Source: Coriobacteriales bacterium (GTDB taxonomy: Bacteria > Actinomycetota > Coriobacteriia > Coriobacteriales > Atopobiaceae). Taken from it: a stretch of 34,421 bases of DNA. Below the pieces are notes generated by a model that worked only from the letters and a program-made list of their open reading frames with translations, was not told where the DNA came from and made no database searches. Below are positions 1-8,129 of this stretch, piece by piece. The stretch is taken from positions 1 to 34,421 of the forward strand of contig JAUNJR010000008.1 of NCBI GenBank assembly GCA_030533135.1, read 5' to 3'. The translations under genes and the position numbers were made by a program. Position 1 is the stretch's first letter. Every line of letters starts with the position of its first letter.

Positions 1-431
1 ACGCCTCCAAGGGCATGGACCTCTATGAGGCCATGGACGCCCTGTATCAGAAGTATGGTTACTACATCAACGGCATCGTGAACGCTTCGTTCCCGGGTGC
101 CGCTGGCGCCGACAAGATGGCTGCCCTCATGAAGAGCCTCCGCGAGGAGCCGCTGACCGAGATCGCCGGCCTGAAGGTCGTTGGCATGACCGACTTCTCC
201 AAGGGTCCCGAGATGCCGCGCGTCTCCGGCCTGCAGAAGGAAGCCCCGCAGTATCTGCCGCCCGCAAACGTCATCGAGTACGCGCTCGAGGGCGACAACA
301 AGATCATCTTCCGTCCGTCCGGCACCGAGCCCAAGATCAAGGCTTACCTGTTCGCCAAGGGCGCGACCCGCGCTGACGCCGAGGCCATCGAGGCCAAGCT
401 CCGCGCTGCCGCCGAGGAGATCTTCGCATAA
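1..431 (+). CDS. Phospho-sugar mutase (phosphoglucomutase/phosphomannomutase family), C-terminal part
   Basis: This is the 3' end of a gene that begins before the window; the frame is open from base 3. The product interconverts hexose 1- and 6-phosphates and so feeds sugar-nucleotide synthesis in the cytoplasm. The visible part is the last 142 or so residues. It carries the family's phosphate-binding loop, read as FRPSGTEPKIKAY near bases 310-348, which is the hallmark of domain 4 of alpha-D-phosphohexomutases. The catalytic phosphoserine and metal-binding loop lie outside the window, so glucose, mannose and glucosamine specificity cannot be separated. Two hairpins follow the stop codon. The family call is firm; the exact substrate is open. 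Confidence 0.9.
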   Translation, partial: ASKGMDLYEAMDALYQKYGYYINGIVNASFPGAAGADKMAALMKSLREEPLTEIAGLKVVGMTDFSKGPEMPRVSGLQKEAPQYLPPANVIEYALEGDNKIIFRPSGTEPKIKAYLFAKGATRADAEAIEAKLRAAAEEIFA

Positions 432-463
432 GGTACTCTGATACATAAATATCAGATTAGAAG

Positions 464-499
464 GGGAGGGGCCCAGGCTACATGGCATGGGCCCCTCCC
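464..499 (+). terminator. Hairpin terminator after the mutase gene
   Basis: A 12-bp perfect G+C-rich inverted repeat (464-475 with 488-499) lies 32 bases after the stop codon and is followed by a short T-containing stretch. The T-run is weak, so termination may rely mainly on the stem. Confidence 0.6.
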
Positions 500-523
500 T
501 TAGGTTTACACTCCTTAGGTTTA

Positions 524-575
524 CAAAAGCGGCAGGCCCGCATGGCGTGTTTCCCATGCGGGCCTGCTGCTTTTG
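524..575. terminator. Bidirectional terminator
   Basis: A 22-bp stem (524-545 with 554-575) with one mismatch and an 8-base loop is flanked by CAAAA on one side and CTTTTG on the other. It therefore reads as an intrinsic terminator on both strands. It separates the mutase gene from the converging C39-like gene. Confidence 0.8.
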
Positions 576-592
576 AAGTCTGCTATATGAGG

Positions 593-1699
593 TTACTCCT
601 CTTCAACCGGGGCAACCTTCAGGGTATAGAAGACGTCTGCACCTGCCGCGATGGTGTCTGGATCCCAAGGGTGTTCGGTTACGGCGGTTGACGTCGGATC
701 GTACAGATTAATGGACCCGTCAAGGTTGCGGCCGATGGCGAGTGCCCAGTGTGCGTTGTCGGTCAATGTGCGCTCACGCAGCTGCACCAAAATGGCGGTG
801 CCGCTCTGGATGTTCTCAGAGAGGTTCTCTCCGGTTGGTGAGAACTCTTCGATTTTAAGACCAAGCTCTTCTGCGGCATCAAAGAAGAAATCGGGTTTGG
901 TGTCATAGACCTTGTCCGTAGCTTCTGCAGTCATAGCCTTCTTGGCCAGCGCGTCGGGTGTCTGGTCGGTCTTGCCGGTCAAGCCCATGTAGGCCATGGA
1001 CAGCGCGGTCGGGCCGGAGCCAGTCAAGCCCATGGGACCCTCACCGTAGGTCACATAGCCCCAACGGGTGTCCCAGATGAAGAGCTTGGGGTAGTAACCC
1101 TTGGTGACGGTGTCATTGAAGGCGGAGGCTCCCTTGGGGACGCTCTTGGTGGCGTAGGCATGCACATACTCGATGGCAGAGGACTCGCGCAGCGCGAGCT
1201 CAAGCAGCCTGGCATCGCCAACGGCGTCAGCGTTTTGAGCAATGGTGGCAAAAAGCTCGTTGCGGTCAAGCACACTCGTGAACTCCGCAGCCATGTCGGA
1301 CGATATGGCCAAAGAAACCCTGGTGTCCGTACCGTCATCCGGCTTCTTCTCTGCTGCGCGCTTATTGATGCACCCACGAATGGCACCAAAGCCAAAGATG
1401 ATGAGTGCAATAACCAGAGCAAGCCCCAGAATCATGAGGATAAGCAGCTTGGGATCATTGAGGGCGTTGCCAAGGAGACCGCCACGGCGCTTCCTGGAAT
1501 GGTTGTTAAGCTGATAGCCATTGCTCCGAGAGCGCCGATTACGACTGCTGCGATACTGCGACGAGCTGCCTCCGCGCGCCTGAACGCGACGTGTGCCGGA
1601 GCTTGTGATGGAGCCCGTATTTGAGATGCGGCTGTCTCCCGCACGCCCTTGATGGCGGCGCGAGGAGCCGCGCTGGCTGTCGGGTGTCGAATATGCCAT
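593..1699 (-). CDS. Membrane-anchored C39-like peptidase-family protein with Cys-to-Ser change
   Basis: A 368-residue protein with three parts. Residues 1-80 form a basic Ser/Arg-rich cytoplasmic tail. A single transmembrane helix spans about 85-107. The outer domain, roughly 200-360, resembles the Peptidase_C39_2 fold. The family's nucleophile motif is normally G-C-G-P-T; here it reads GSGPTALSM, with Ser228 where Cys is expected. The downstream His (His317 in AHWALAIG) and Asp (Asp334 in LYDP) are retained. It may be a pseudoenzyme, a binding domain, or an enzyme using Ser. GGAGGG lies 5 bases before the ATG. The gene is divergent from argR and ends at a bidirectional terminator. The fold call rests on motif spacing, not on a search. 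Confidence 0.75.
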   Translation of the reverse strand: MAYSTPDSQRGSSRRHQGRAGDSRISNTGSITSSGTRRVQARGGSSSQYRSSRNRRSRSNGYQLNNHSRKRRGGLLGNALNDPKLLILMILGLALVIALIIFGFGAIRGCINKRAAEKKPDDGTDTRVSLAISSDMAAEFTSVLDRNELFATIAQNADAVGDARLLELALRESSAIEYVHAYATKSVPKGASAFNDTVTKGYYPKLFIWDTRWGYVTYGEGPMGLTGSGPTALSMAYMGLTGKTDQTPDALAKKAMTAEATDKVYDTKPDFFFDAAEELGLKIEEFSPTGENLSENIQSGTAILVQLRERTLTDNAHWALAIGRNLDGSINLYDPTSTAVTEHPWDPDTIAAGADVFYTLKVAPVEEE

Positions 1700-1937
1700 G
1701 GTTTCCCTCCACAGTAAGGCTGTCAGTGGTAGTCAACACACCATCATATTGCACTCTTTATCGTTATGGCCGTGAAAATGGGTCAAAGGTGTAACAGCTG
1801 CAAGGACCTTACGCCGTTCACATATCGAGTGTTTACGAATGGCAAACCATCGAAAGCAGCATGCATTATTCTGCAAGAAACTGCTAAGGTGATGCGTGCA
1901 AACGATAGTATGAGCTGAAATTGGCAGGTGGTATCCA

Positions 1938-2381
1938 ATGGCAGGGAAACGTAACAGCAGGCAGGACGCCATTCGGGAAATCGTAAGATCTCAAGCTGTT
2001 CGCACGCAGCGTGAGCTCGTGGAAAGGCTCGAGAAGCTTGGATACCAATGCACACAGGCCACGATCTCACGGGACATCATGGATATGGGGCTGCGAAAGC
2101 TTCCCGAAGGTATCTACGTCCTTTCTGAGGACCTTCATCTTCAGCGCATGTTTTCCGAGTTTGTGACGAGCGTGGAGCGGGCAAACAACCTCGTTGTCGT
2201 CAAGTCCTTGCCAGGCACGGCACCAGGTGTTGCGGCGGCCGTTGATGCTGCGGCACTGCCTGAAGTCGTTGGCTCCGTTGCGGGAAACGACACGATGCTC
2301 GTGGTCTCGCAGAATGACGAGACTGCTACCACACTTGTCAATCTTTTCAATACGGTGCGCGCATCTCGCGAAGAGCGTTAA
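1938..2381 (+). CDS. argR: Arginine repressor ArgR
   Basis: A 147-residue protein, the usual ArgR length. It is a cytoplasmic hexameric regulator that binds ARG boxes when L-arginine is present. The N-terminal winged helix (about 1-70) contains the recognition-helix signature TQATISRDI around residues 39-47. The C-terminal arginine-binding and oligomerisation domain shows GTAPGVAAAVD (93-103) and GNDTMLVV (116-123), both typical of the family. AGGTGG lies 6 bases before the ATG. No arginine biosynthesis gene is adjacent, so it probably acts in trans. The intergenic region to the divergent C39-like gene has no ARG box clear enough to claim. Confidence 0.95.
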   Translation: MAGKRNSRQDAIREIVRSQAVRTQRELVERLEKLGYQCTQATISRDIMDMGLRKLPEGIYVLSEDLHLQRMFSEFVTSVERANNLVVVKSLPGTAPGVAAAVDAAALPEVVGSVAGNDTMLVVSQNDETATTLVNLFNTVRASREER

Positions 2382-2402
2382 CAGACTCACAAAAGAACGG
2401 GA

Positions 2403-2428
2403 CCCAAGATCGGATTTCTGATCTTGGG
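2403..2428. terminator. Terminator between converging argR and PBP genes
   Basis: A 9-bp perfect stem (2403-2411 with 2420-2428) closes an 8-base loop, 21 bases after the argR stop. The flanks have no long T-run, but the position between two converging genes fits a shared terminator. Confidence 0.6.
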
Positions 2429-2467
2429 CCCTGTTGTCAGGCGTTTAAGCGACTGCTACGAATCGAC

Positions 2468-4555
2468 TTACTCTTCAGTCCATTCGTCCGTTGTCTCTTC
2501 AGTCCACTCGTCCTCAGTCCAGGTCTCTTCCGGAACCTCTTCCTCGACGACCTCTTCGGTGAACAGGTCCTCTTCCTCCTCCTCATACCAATAGTTGTAG
2601 TAGTACCCAGAGTTGACGGAAGAATCGGTAGACGTAAAGGTCCACTCACTGTTGTCCTTGTAGGTGGGTGTGACGCCACAGTCGGGGAAGCTCTCCCAAC
2701 CAGACGATGAGTACAGCTTCTCGGCGAAACGTCCCCAAACCGGAACTGACGTCTGGTAGCCGTGGCCCTCGTATCCGTACACGTAGATCATTGATTCCTC
2801 GAGGTAGCCGCACCACACGGCGCAGGCCATGGATGGGGTGTATCCGACGAACCAGAGGTCGCGTGCGCCAGAGGACGTACCAGACTTGCCAGCCATATCA
2901 ACGGGGATGTTGAAGTTGTACGAAAGGATGGCGGCCGTACCAGCGCCGCGCACGGTGCCCTTCAGTACGTCGGTTACGGCCTCAGCGACCTCAGGAGCCA
3001 GAACCTGCTCGGGAGTGTCAACGTGCTCATAGATGACGTTGCCGTTGCGGTCCTCGATGCGGGTGATGGCCACGCCTTCGCGATGGACGCCATCGGCGGC
3101 CAGGGTGGCATAGGCCTCAGCCATCTGCACCGGCGGGATGCCTGCGGAGCCCAGCGCCACAGAAGGATACGGCGGCAGGTCCACATCGATGCCCATGGCA
3201 TGGGCGGTAGCGATGACGTTCTCAATGCCAACGGCCAAGGCGACCTGGGCGTACGGCGTGTTGAGGGACTCCTCGGTGGCATAGCGCAGCGTTACGGTGC
3301 CGTAACTGGCATTACCGTAGTTCTGGACCTCCCAGTCATCGGTAATTTTCAGCGGTGAGTTTGCGTTCAGCATGATTGAGGGGTTCATGCCTTGGCTGAT
3401 GGCCGTGGCAAGGGTGAACATCTTCATGGATGAGCCAGGCTGGCGCCGTGCCTGCGTTGCGGTGTTGAACTGGCTGACCTCGTAGTCACGACCGCCAACG
3501 ATAGCCTTGATGTAACCGGTCGATGGCTCAATCGCCGCCAAGCCAAACTGCAGGTTCGGGTCTCCGACGACGTCAAGCTGCTCTCTCACGGCCTCTTCAG
3601 CATACCGCTGCCACGTGGTGTCCAGCGTGGTATAGACATGCAGACCGCCCTGCAGGATGGTGTTGTAGTCAAAGTCCTCAAGCAGCAGCGACTGCACATA
3701 GTCAGAGAAGTATGGATACGGGCCCACAGGATCGAGGTATGCACCGTGGTTAAGCACGAGCTCCTCGTTCACAGCCTCGTCGTACTGTTCCTTTGTGATG
3801 TCGCCCGCGTCAAACATGCGCATAAGCACGACATTGCGGCGCTTGGTCGCCAGGTCGGGGTTGACTGTGGGGTCATAGGCAGAGGGTGCCTGGGGAAGAC
3901 CGCAGAGCAACGCGGCCTCGGAAAGCGTCAGGTCGCTTGCGTTCTTGTTGAAGTAGTTGATGCTTGCGGCCTGAATGCCGTAGGCGCCGTCGCCGTAGTA
4001 AATGGTGTTGAGGTACATCATCAGGATTTGGTCCTTGGTGTACATCTTCTCCATTTGGATGGCGATATAGGCCTCGCGGACCTTACGCTTCAAGGAGTAG
4101 TCAAACTGCTCGTCAGACAAGACCGTGTTACGTACCAGCTGCTGCGTGATGGTGGAAGCGCCTTCGGAGCTACCGGAGAGCTGCGCAATGACGGCACGGA
4201 TGATGGCCTGCGGGTCGACACCGTTGTGCTTGTAGAAGCGAATGTCCTCGGTGTCAACCGAAGCAGTCAGAACATACTGGGAGACCTGGTCCATGTCGAT
4301 GATGCGACGGTTCTGCAAGTAATACTCAGCAATGACCGTGCCATCCGCGGCATAGATCGTTGTAGGCTCAGGAACCAGGTATGCGTCAGCAGACTGGTAG
4401 TCGGGAAGGTCCTCGAGCCAGTTGTTGACCATCATGGTCAACGAGAAGAGCAGAGTCGCCATGAGAAGCATCTGGAAGGCGATGAACCCAGCGATGGAAA
4501 AGGCGACGACATGCGTACGTGCGTGCGCGCGGGCTCTGCGTTGGCGAACGCCCAT
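2468..4555 (-). CDS. Class A penicillin-binding protein (glycosyltransferase/transpeptidase)
   Basis: A 695-residue bifunctional murein synthase. It polymerises lipid II and cross-links the stem peptides outside the membrane. Residues 1-14 are Arg-rich and are followed by one signal-anchor helix (about 16-45). The GT51 domain shows the EDIRFYKHNGVD motif with Glu103 as the likely catalytic base, then ASTITQQLVRN. The transpeptidase domain has SSMK with nucleophile Ser375, an SLN motif in EESLNTPYAQ, and K557-S-G-T, a common variant of KTGT. The C-terminus is an unusual tail of about 45 residues made mostly of Glu, Asp, Thr and Trp. AGGAGG lies 5 bases before the ATG, and a TATAAT box 35 bases upstream suggests its own promoter. 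The family is certain; the paralogue name is not. Confidence 0.95.
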   Translation of the reverse strand: MGVRQRRARAHARTHVVAFSIAGFIAFQMLLMATLLFSLTMMVNNWLEDLPDYQSADAYLVPEPTTIYAADGTVIAEYYLQNRRIIDMDQVSQYVLTASVDTEDIRFYKHNGVDPQAIIRAVIAQLSGSSEGASTITQQLVRNTVLSDEQFDYSLKRKVREAYIAIQMEKMYTKDQILMMYLNTIYYGDGAYGIQAASINYFNKNASDLTLSEAALLCGLPQAPSAYDPTVNPDLATKRRNVVLMRMFDAGDITKEQYDEAVNEELVLNHGAYLDPVGPYPYFSDYVQSLLLEDFDYNTILQGGLHVYTTLDTTWQRYAEEAVREQLDVVGDPNLQFGLAAIEPSTGYIKAIVGGRDYEVSQFNTATQARRQPGSSMKMFTLATAISQGMNPSIMLNANSPLKITDDWEVQNYGNASYGTVTLRYATEESLNTPYAQVALAVGIENVIATAHAMGIDVDLPPYPSVALGSAGIPPVQMAEAYATLAADGVHREGVAITRIEDRNGNVIYEHVDTPEQVLAPEVAEAVTDVLKGTVRGAGTAAILSYNFNIPVDMAGKSGTSSGARDLWFVGYTPSMACAVWCGYLEESMIYVYGYEGHGYQTSVPVWGRFAEKLYSSSGWESFPDCGVTPTYKDNSEWTFTSTDSSVNSGYYYNYWYEEEEEDLFTEEVVEEEVPEETWTEDEWTEETTDEWTEE

Positions 4556-4589
4556 GCAAACCTCCTAGGGGACGATACAGACATACAGC

Positions 4590-4595
4590 ATTATA
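4590..4595 (-). promoter_or_regulatory. -10 box for the PBP gene
   Basis: A perfect TATAAT on the minus strand lies 35 bases before the PBP start codon. No good -35 box is seen at 16-18 bases, so the call rests on the -10 element and its position. Confidence 0.45.
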
Positions 4596-4704
4596 CGTTG
4601 ACCGCGGCTCATCCCTACAGCCGATACGCAATGAGCACATGTGTGAAAGGTTTAGGAGGACTGAAGATTCGGCGTACGCACTGCGACGAAGGCCATAGGG
4701 CTCC

Positions 4705-5715
4705 CTAGTCGATCTGGTAGTGCAGGCCAAGCAGTGACCGGGCGCGCTTGCGGGCACGAGCAAGAGCTCCCACCTGCGAATGTAGCGCCCCCTTGAGTCC
4801 ATCGTTGATGCGCTCGGAATCACAGACGAAGCTGTAGTCAATGCGGTCCACAATGCGCCTGATGCACTCCTTGACTGTTGGGTCTTGAGGGTCAAAGCCC
4901 TCGAGCAGCGCCTTTATGTGCCAGCATCCACGATTGTAATGGCCTTCGATGATGCGCGGCGCCGTGACGCCATACCCACTCAGGATGTCGTCCATCTCGA
5001 TCCAGCGATCTGCGAGGATGGTCGGATCGCCCACCACGCGGGCCTTTCCTGCGCTGAAGTCGCGGTAGTAATAGAGGCACTCGTCCACGTAGACGATGCA
5101 GCATGCCTGCACGAGCGTTTCCATGAGCCAAGGGTTGTCAGCCCAGCCTGCCCCTGGAATCTCGCGCATGCGGATGTTACAACCATCGATGAAGGCCCTG
5201 AGGTAGATGGCGGACCAGATGCTCGGATGGTGGAAGAGGAACTCCGCATCGTCTGCCAGCGCAAAGGGTGCGTCAACCGTAGCAATGCGATGCAGGTACG
5301 GTGCTGGCTCAAAGCGCTGCTGTGAGGTATCGGGGTTGACAATGTCCCAAAACGCCGCCTTTACGATGTCTGGGTTGTCGTTTTCGGCTGCCGCTGCAAG
5401 GAGCTTCTCGTACATGGTGCGATCGATATAGTCGTCAGGCTCGACAATGCCTACGTAGAGGCCAAGCGCCTCATCAAGTCCTCGGTTGACGGCACTCCCG
5501 TAGCCACCATTGTCTTTATGAATGACGTGGAGGCGCTCGTCATGGGCGGCCCAGGCATCAGCGATGTCGCCGGAACTATCGGTTGACCCGTCGTCTACAC
5601 AGATGACCTCAATATCTTGGACGGTCTGTGCGGTGAGCGATGCCAGGCACTGCCCGACATATCGCTCGACATTGTAGATGGGCACGATGATGCTGATGAG
5701 GGGCGTGGTATCCAT
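4705..5715 (-). CDS. Family 2 glycosyltransferase
   Basis: A 336-residue GT-A fold glycosyltransferase, probably adding sugars to a lipid-linked surface glycan on the inner face of the membrane. The N-terminus has ISIIVPIYNVERYV, then DDGSTDSS for nucleotide binding, and EPDDYI as the DxD-like metal site around residue 92. The C-terminal half carries no predicted membrane helix. The open frame could begin at a TTG at 5721, but GAAAGGG ends directly against that codon, while the ATG at 5715 has 6-base spacing; the ATG is preferred. The gene is divergent from the GH25 lysozyme gene and precedes the PBP gene in the same direction. Donor and acceptor sugars cannot be read from the sequence. Confidence 0.88.
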   Translation of the reverse strand: MDTTPLISIIVPIYNVERYVGQCLASLTAQTVQDIEVICVDDGSTDSSGDIADAWAAHDERLHVIHKDNGGYGSAVNRGLDEALGLYVGIVEPDDYIDRTMYEKLLAAAAENDNPDIVKAAFWDIVNPDTSQQRFEPAPYLHRIATVDAPFALADDAEFLFHHPSIWSAIYLRAFIDGCNIRMREIPGAGWADNPWLMETLVQACCIVYVDECLYYYRDFSAGKARVVGDPTILADRWIEMDDILSGYGVTAPRIIEGHYNRGCWHIKALLEGFDPQDPTVKECIRRIVDRIDYSFVCDSERINDGLKGALHSQVGALARARKRARSLLGLHYQID

Positions 5716-5864
5716 GGGCAACCCTTTCGTTGGGCGTCATGGGGGAGGGTGTCTGGTCGATTCTAGCAAAAGCGCACCCTCGTCCGAGTTGCGGTCTTAG
5801 CCTGTACGTACCCATCCCATGAGTTCAGTGTCACGCAAATCCTATGGTGACGCATCGTCCTCGG

Positions 5865-5870
5865 TATAAT
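5865..5870 (+). promoter_or_regulatory. -10 box for the GH25 lysozyme gene
   Basis: A perfect TATAAT followed by an A-run lies 40 bases before the start codon, in the divergent region shared with the GT2 gene. The matching -35 is poor, so an activator or relaxed -35 use is possible. Confidence 0.5.
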
Positions 5871-5910
5871 AAAAAACCTTTAGGAAGGTAGATATACGAC
5901 GGGAGGGTTC

Positions 5911-7950
5911 ATGGCCACCGTTCGCAAGCAAATCGTGCGCATCCTCTTCTGTACGCTTCTTACTCTGGGTGTTATCTCCACGGTCGCGTTGGCCGATGAC
6001 AACACGGAGGGCTTTGGCGTCAACAGCTTCCGTTACCAGGACGGAGAGCGCGCTGCAACCGAGTATGTCGAGGGAACCGATGAGGACGAGCTCAGCGCAC
6101 AGGCGCAGTTCGTCATGTGGACGCGCAACTCCAAGGGCAATTACGTCAGCAGTAACGGCAAGGAGATTCCTGGGGCCCTGCGCCGCGGCATCGACGTCAG
6201 CGAGTGGAACGGCACCATCGACTGGGCAAAGGTCAAGAATGACGACGTGAGCTTTGCCATCATCCGTTGCGGCGGCACATTCATGACGTCGCGCAAGCAG
6301 TACGGTGACGACGAGTTTCTGCGCAACTGCCAGGAGTGCGAGCGTCTGGGTATTCCCTACGGCGTGTATTTCTTCTCGACGGCCAAGAACGTCTCCGACG
6401 CCAAGAAGGAAGCGGCCTTTACGCTGAACTGCCTTAAGGGGCTCAAGCCCACGATGCCTATCTACTATGACCTTGAGTGGGAGGACCTGGCCTCGACCAG
6501 TAACCGGAAGATGTTTGCCGACATCTCCACGACCTTCTGCGAGGCCATCGCTGCGGCGGGTTACACCCCTGGCGTGTATGCGAGCACCAGCTGGTGGGAA
6601 AACTACCTGACTGACCCCTGCTTTAATCGTTGGACCAAGTGGGTTGCCCAGTACTACAGCAGGTGTGAGTATGAGGGTGACTACGATATTTGGCAGTGCA
6701 CGTCGGTTGCTACCATCAAGGGCATCAGCGGGTCGAATAACGTCGACCTCAATTTCGACTTCCGTGGTACGTGGGGCCCCGGTGGCGAGTGGGTGAAGAG
6801 CGGCTCAACCTGGAAGTATAAGTATGAGGACGGTACCTACGCCTCTGGCAACTTCGTCAATATCGATGGTGCCGTCTACTGCTTTGACTCAAACAACAAC
6901 GCCCTGAAGGGCTGGCACAGGATCAACGGGAAGTACTACTACTTTGACGCGACGACGCGCATCATGCAGCGCGGCTGGATGCAGCTGGATGGCGTGTGGT
7001 ACTGGATGAATTCCGGAACGGGCGAGATGGCGACCGGCTGGACGGAAGTCGATGACGTGTGGTACTACTTCGACCCGACGAATGGCGCCATGAAGCAGAG
7101 CACGATTTTCGAGGTCAACGGCAAAAAGTACCTTGCCAACGAGAGCGGCGCCTGCCTTGAGGATTCGTGGGTCAAACTGAACGGCAAGTGGTATCTCACC
7201 AATTCGTCCTGCGCACTGCGTTCGGGCTGGGTGACCATCGGCAACGTCAAGTACTACCTCGATCCCAAGACCTATGCCATGAAGGCGTCTGAGAGCTTCA
7301 AGGTTGATGGCCAGACCTATACGGCAAACGCTTCTGGTGTGGTTGGCTACCTCACGGGCTGGGTGCAAGCTGATGACGGCCGCTGGTGGTATAGCAACGG
7401 TGACGGTACCTACCTCAAGAACACGTTCAAGACCTTCGGAAAGACGAAGTACTACTTTGACGGGTCGGGCTGGATGGCCACGGGCTGGAAGAAGATCAGC
7501 GGCAAGTGGTACTGGTTCTCCGACTCTGGCGCGATGGCCACAAACCGCTGGATCTCCGGCACCTACTACGTCGGCTCCGACGGCGCCATGCTGACCTCCA
7601 CGACCACGCCCGACGGCTACAAGGTCGGCGCTGACGGAGCGTGGCTGGGCAACGAGGGCTGGCGCAAGTCCGGGGACCGTTGGTGGTACAGCTATGGTGA
7701 CGGTACCTGGGTGGCTAACCAGTTCAAGAAGATCGGCAAGGCCACGTATTGGTTTGACAAGTCAGGCTGGATGGCCACGGGCTGGAAGAAGATCAGCGGC
7801 AAGTGGTACTGGTTCTCCGACTCTGGCGCGATGGCCACAAACCGCTGGATCTCCGGCACCTACTACGTCGGCTCCGACGGCGCCATGCTGACCTCCACGA
7901 CCACGCCCGACGGCTACAAGGTCGGCGCTGATGGAGCGTGGATTCGCTAG
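5911..7950 (+). CDS. Secreted GH25 lysozyme with choline-binding-type repeat tail
   Basis: A 679-residue exported muramidase that would cut the MurNAc-GlcNAc bond of peptidoglycan. A signal peptide (about 1-28, ending in TVALA) precedes a short linker. The GH25 domain runs from about 90 to 285. It shows GIDVSEWNG with Asp95, and YYDLEW with Asp187 and Glu189, matching the catalytic acids of the Cpl-1 type. From about residue 287 to the end there are tandem aromatic repeats of the form GW-x-x-x-x-G-x-WYYF-x-x-x-G-x-M-x-TGW, the cell-wall/choline-binding type. One repeat carries a Cys pair (codons at 7153 and 7210). The last two modules come from a recent 297-bp duplication. GGGAGG precedes the ATG. 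Ligand choice (phosphocholine) is inferred from the neighbouring genes. Confidence 0.93.
   Translation: MATVRKQIVRILFCTLLTLGVISTVALADDNTEGFGVNSFRYQDGERAATEYVEGTDEDELSAQAQFVMWTRNSKGNYVSSNGKEIPGALRRGIDVSEWNGTIDWAKVKNDDVSFAIIRCGGTFMTSRKQYGDDEFLRNCQECERLGIPYGVYFFSTAKNVSDAKKEAAFTLNCLKGLKPTMPIYYDLEWEDLASTSNRKMFADISTTFCEAIAAAGYTPGVYASTSWWENYLTDPCFNRWTKWVAQYYSRCEYEGDYDIWQCTSVATIKGISGSNNVDLNFDFRGTWGPGGEWVKSGSTWKYKYEDGTYASGNFVNIDGAVYCFDSNNNALKGWHRINGKYYYFDATTRIMQRGWMQLDGVWYWMNSGTGEMATGWTEVDDVWYYFDPTNGAMKQSTIFEVNGKKYLANESGACLEDSWVKLNGKWYLTNSSCALRSGWVTIGNVKYYLDPKTYAMKASESFKVDGQTYTANASGVVGYLTGWVQADDGRWWYSNGDGTYLKNTFKTFGKTKYYFDGSGWMATGWKKISGKWYWFSDSGAMATNRWISGTYYVGSDGAMLTSTTTPDGYKVGADGAWLGNEGWRKSGDRWWYSYGDGTWVANQFKKIGKATYWFDKSGWMATGWKKISGKWYWFSDSGAMATNRWISGTYYVGSDGAMLTSTTTPDGYKVGADGAWIR
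6770..7947 (+). repeat. Choline-binding-type repeat tract of the GH25 lysozyme
   Basis: About 390 codons of tandem roughly 20-residue aromatic repeats encode the wall-binding tail. The tract ends with the cap TPDGYKVGADGAW. The same type of cap closes the two other repeat proteins of the window, at 19416-20876 and 32360-34408. Confidence 0.85.
7471..7941 (+). repeat. Recent 297-bp tandem duplication inside the lysozyme gene
   Basis: Bases 7471-7644 recur at 7768-7941 with one difference in 174 (C at 7635, T at 7932). The offset is 297 bases, or exactly 99 codons, so the frame is kept. The intervening 123 bases are less similar to their counterpart. The pattern fits a young in-frame duplication or gene-conversion tract. 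Confidence 0.95.
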
Positions 7951-7967
7951 ATTCTCATAGTGAACCG

Positions 7968-8013
7968 AAAGGGTCGCCCCCTGCGCCAAAGCTGACGCAG
8001 GGGGCGACCCTTT
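7968..8013 (+). terminator. Terminator after the lysozyme gene
   Basis: A perfect 18-bp stem (7968-7985 with 7996-8013) with a 10-base loop begins with AAA and ends with TTT, 17 bases after the stop. It is a strong intrinsic terminator. Confidence 0.9.
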
Positions 8014-8071
8014 ATGCCTCCGTCACTCCATATGAGAATTGTTCAATGGTCTTCTTATGCTGCCTTGTAAT

Positions 8072-8117
8072 TGAACGTTCATTCAGGTAGGATTCTTTCG
8101 GTATTGCTGAACGTTCA
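8072..8117. promoter_or_regulatory. Twin palindromic operator candidates upstream of the CDP-choline fusion gene
   Basis: The perfect 10-bp palindrome TGAACGTTCA occurs at 8072-8081 and again at 8108-8117, with centres 36 bp apart. The second copy lies only 3 bases before the Shine-Dalgarno GGAGG. I saw no other full copy in the window. Two identical dyads immediately before a gene whose product starts with a winged helix suggest autoregulation. This is inference. Confidence 0.6.
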
Positions 8118-8129
8118 TTTGGAGGACGC

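Noticed and set aside
1700-1937. ARG boxes in the argR upstream region
   Set aside because: Some A/T-rich strings are present, but none matches the ARG box consensus well enough to report.
3638-4708. 356-codon plus-strand frame opposite the PBP gene
   Set aside because: Antisense to conserved GT51 motifs and without a ribosome binding site or family similarity.
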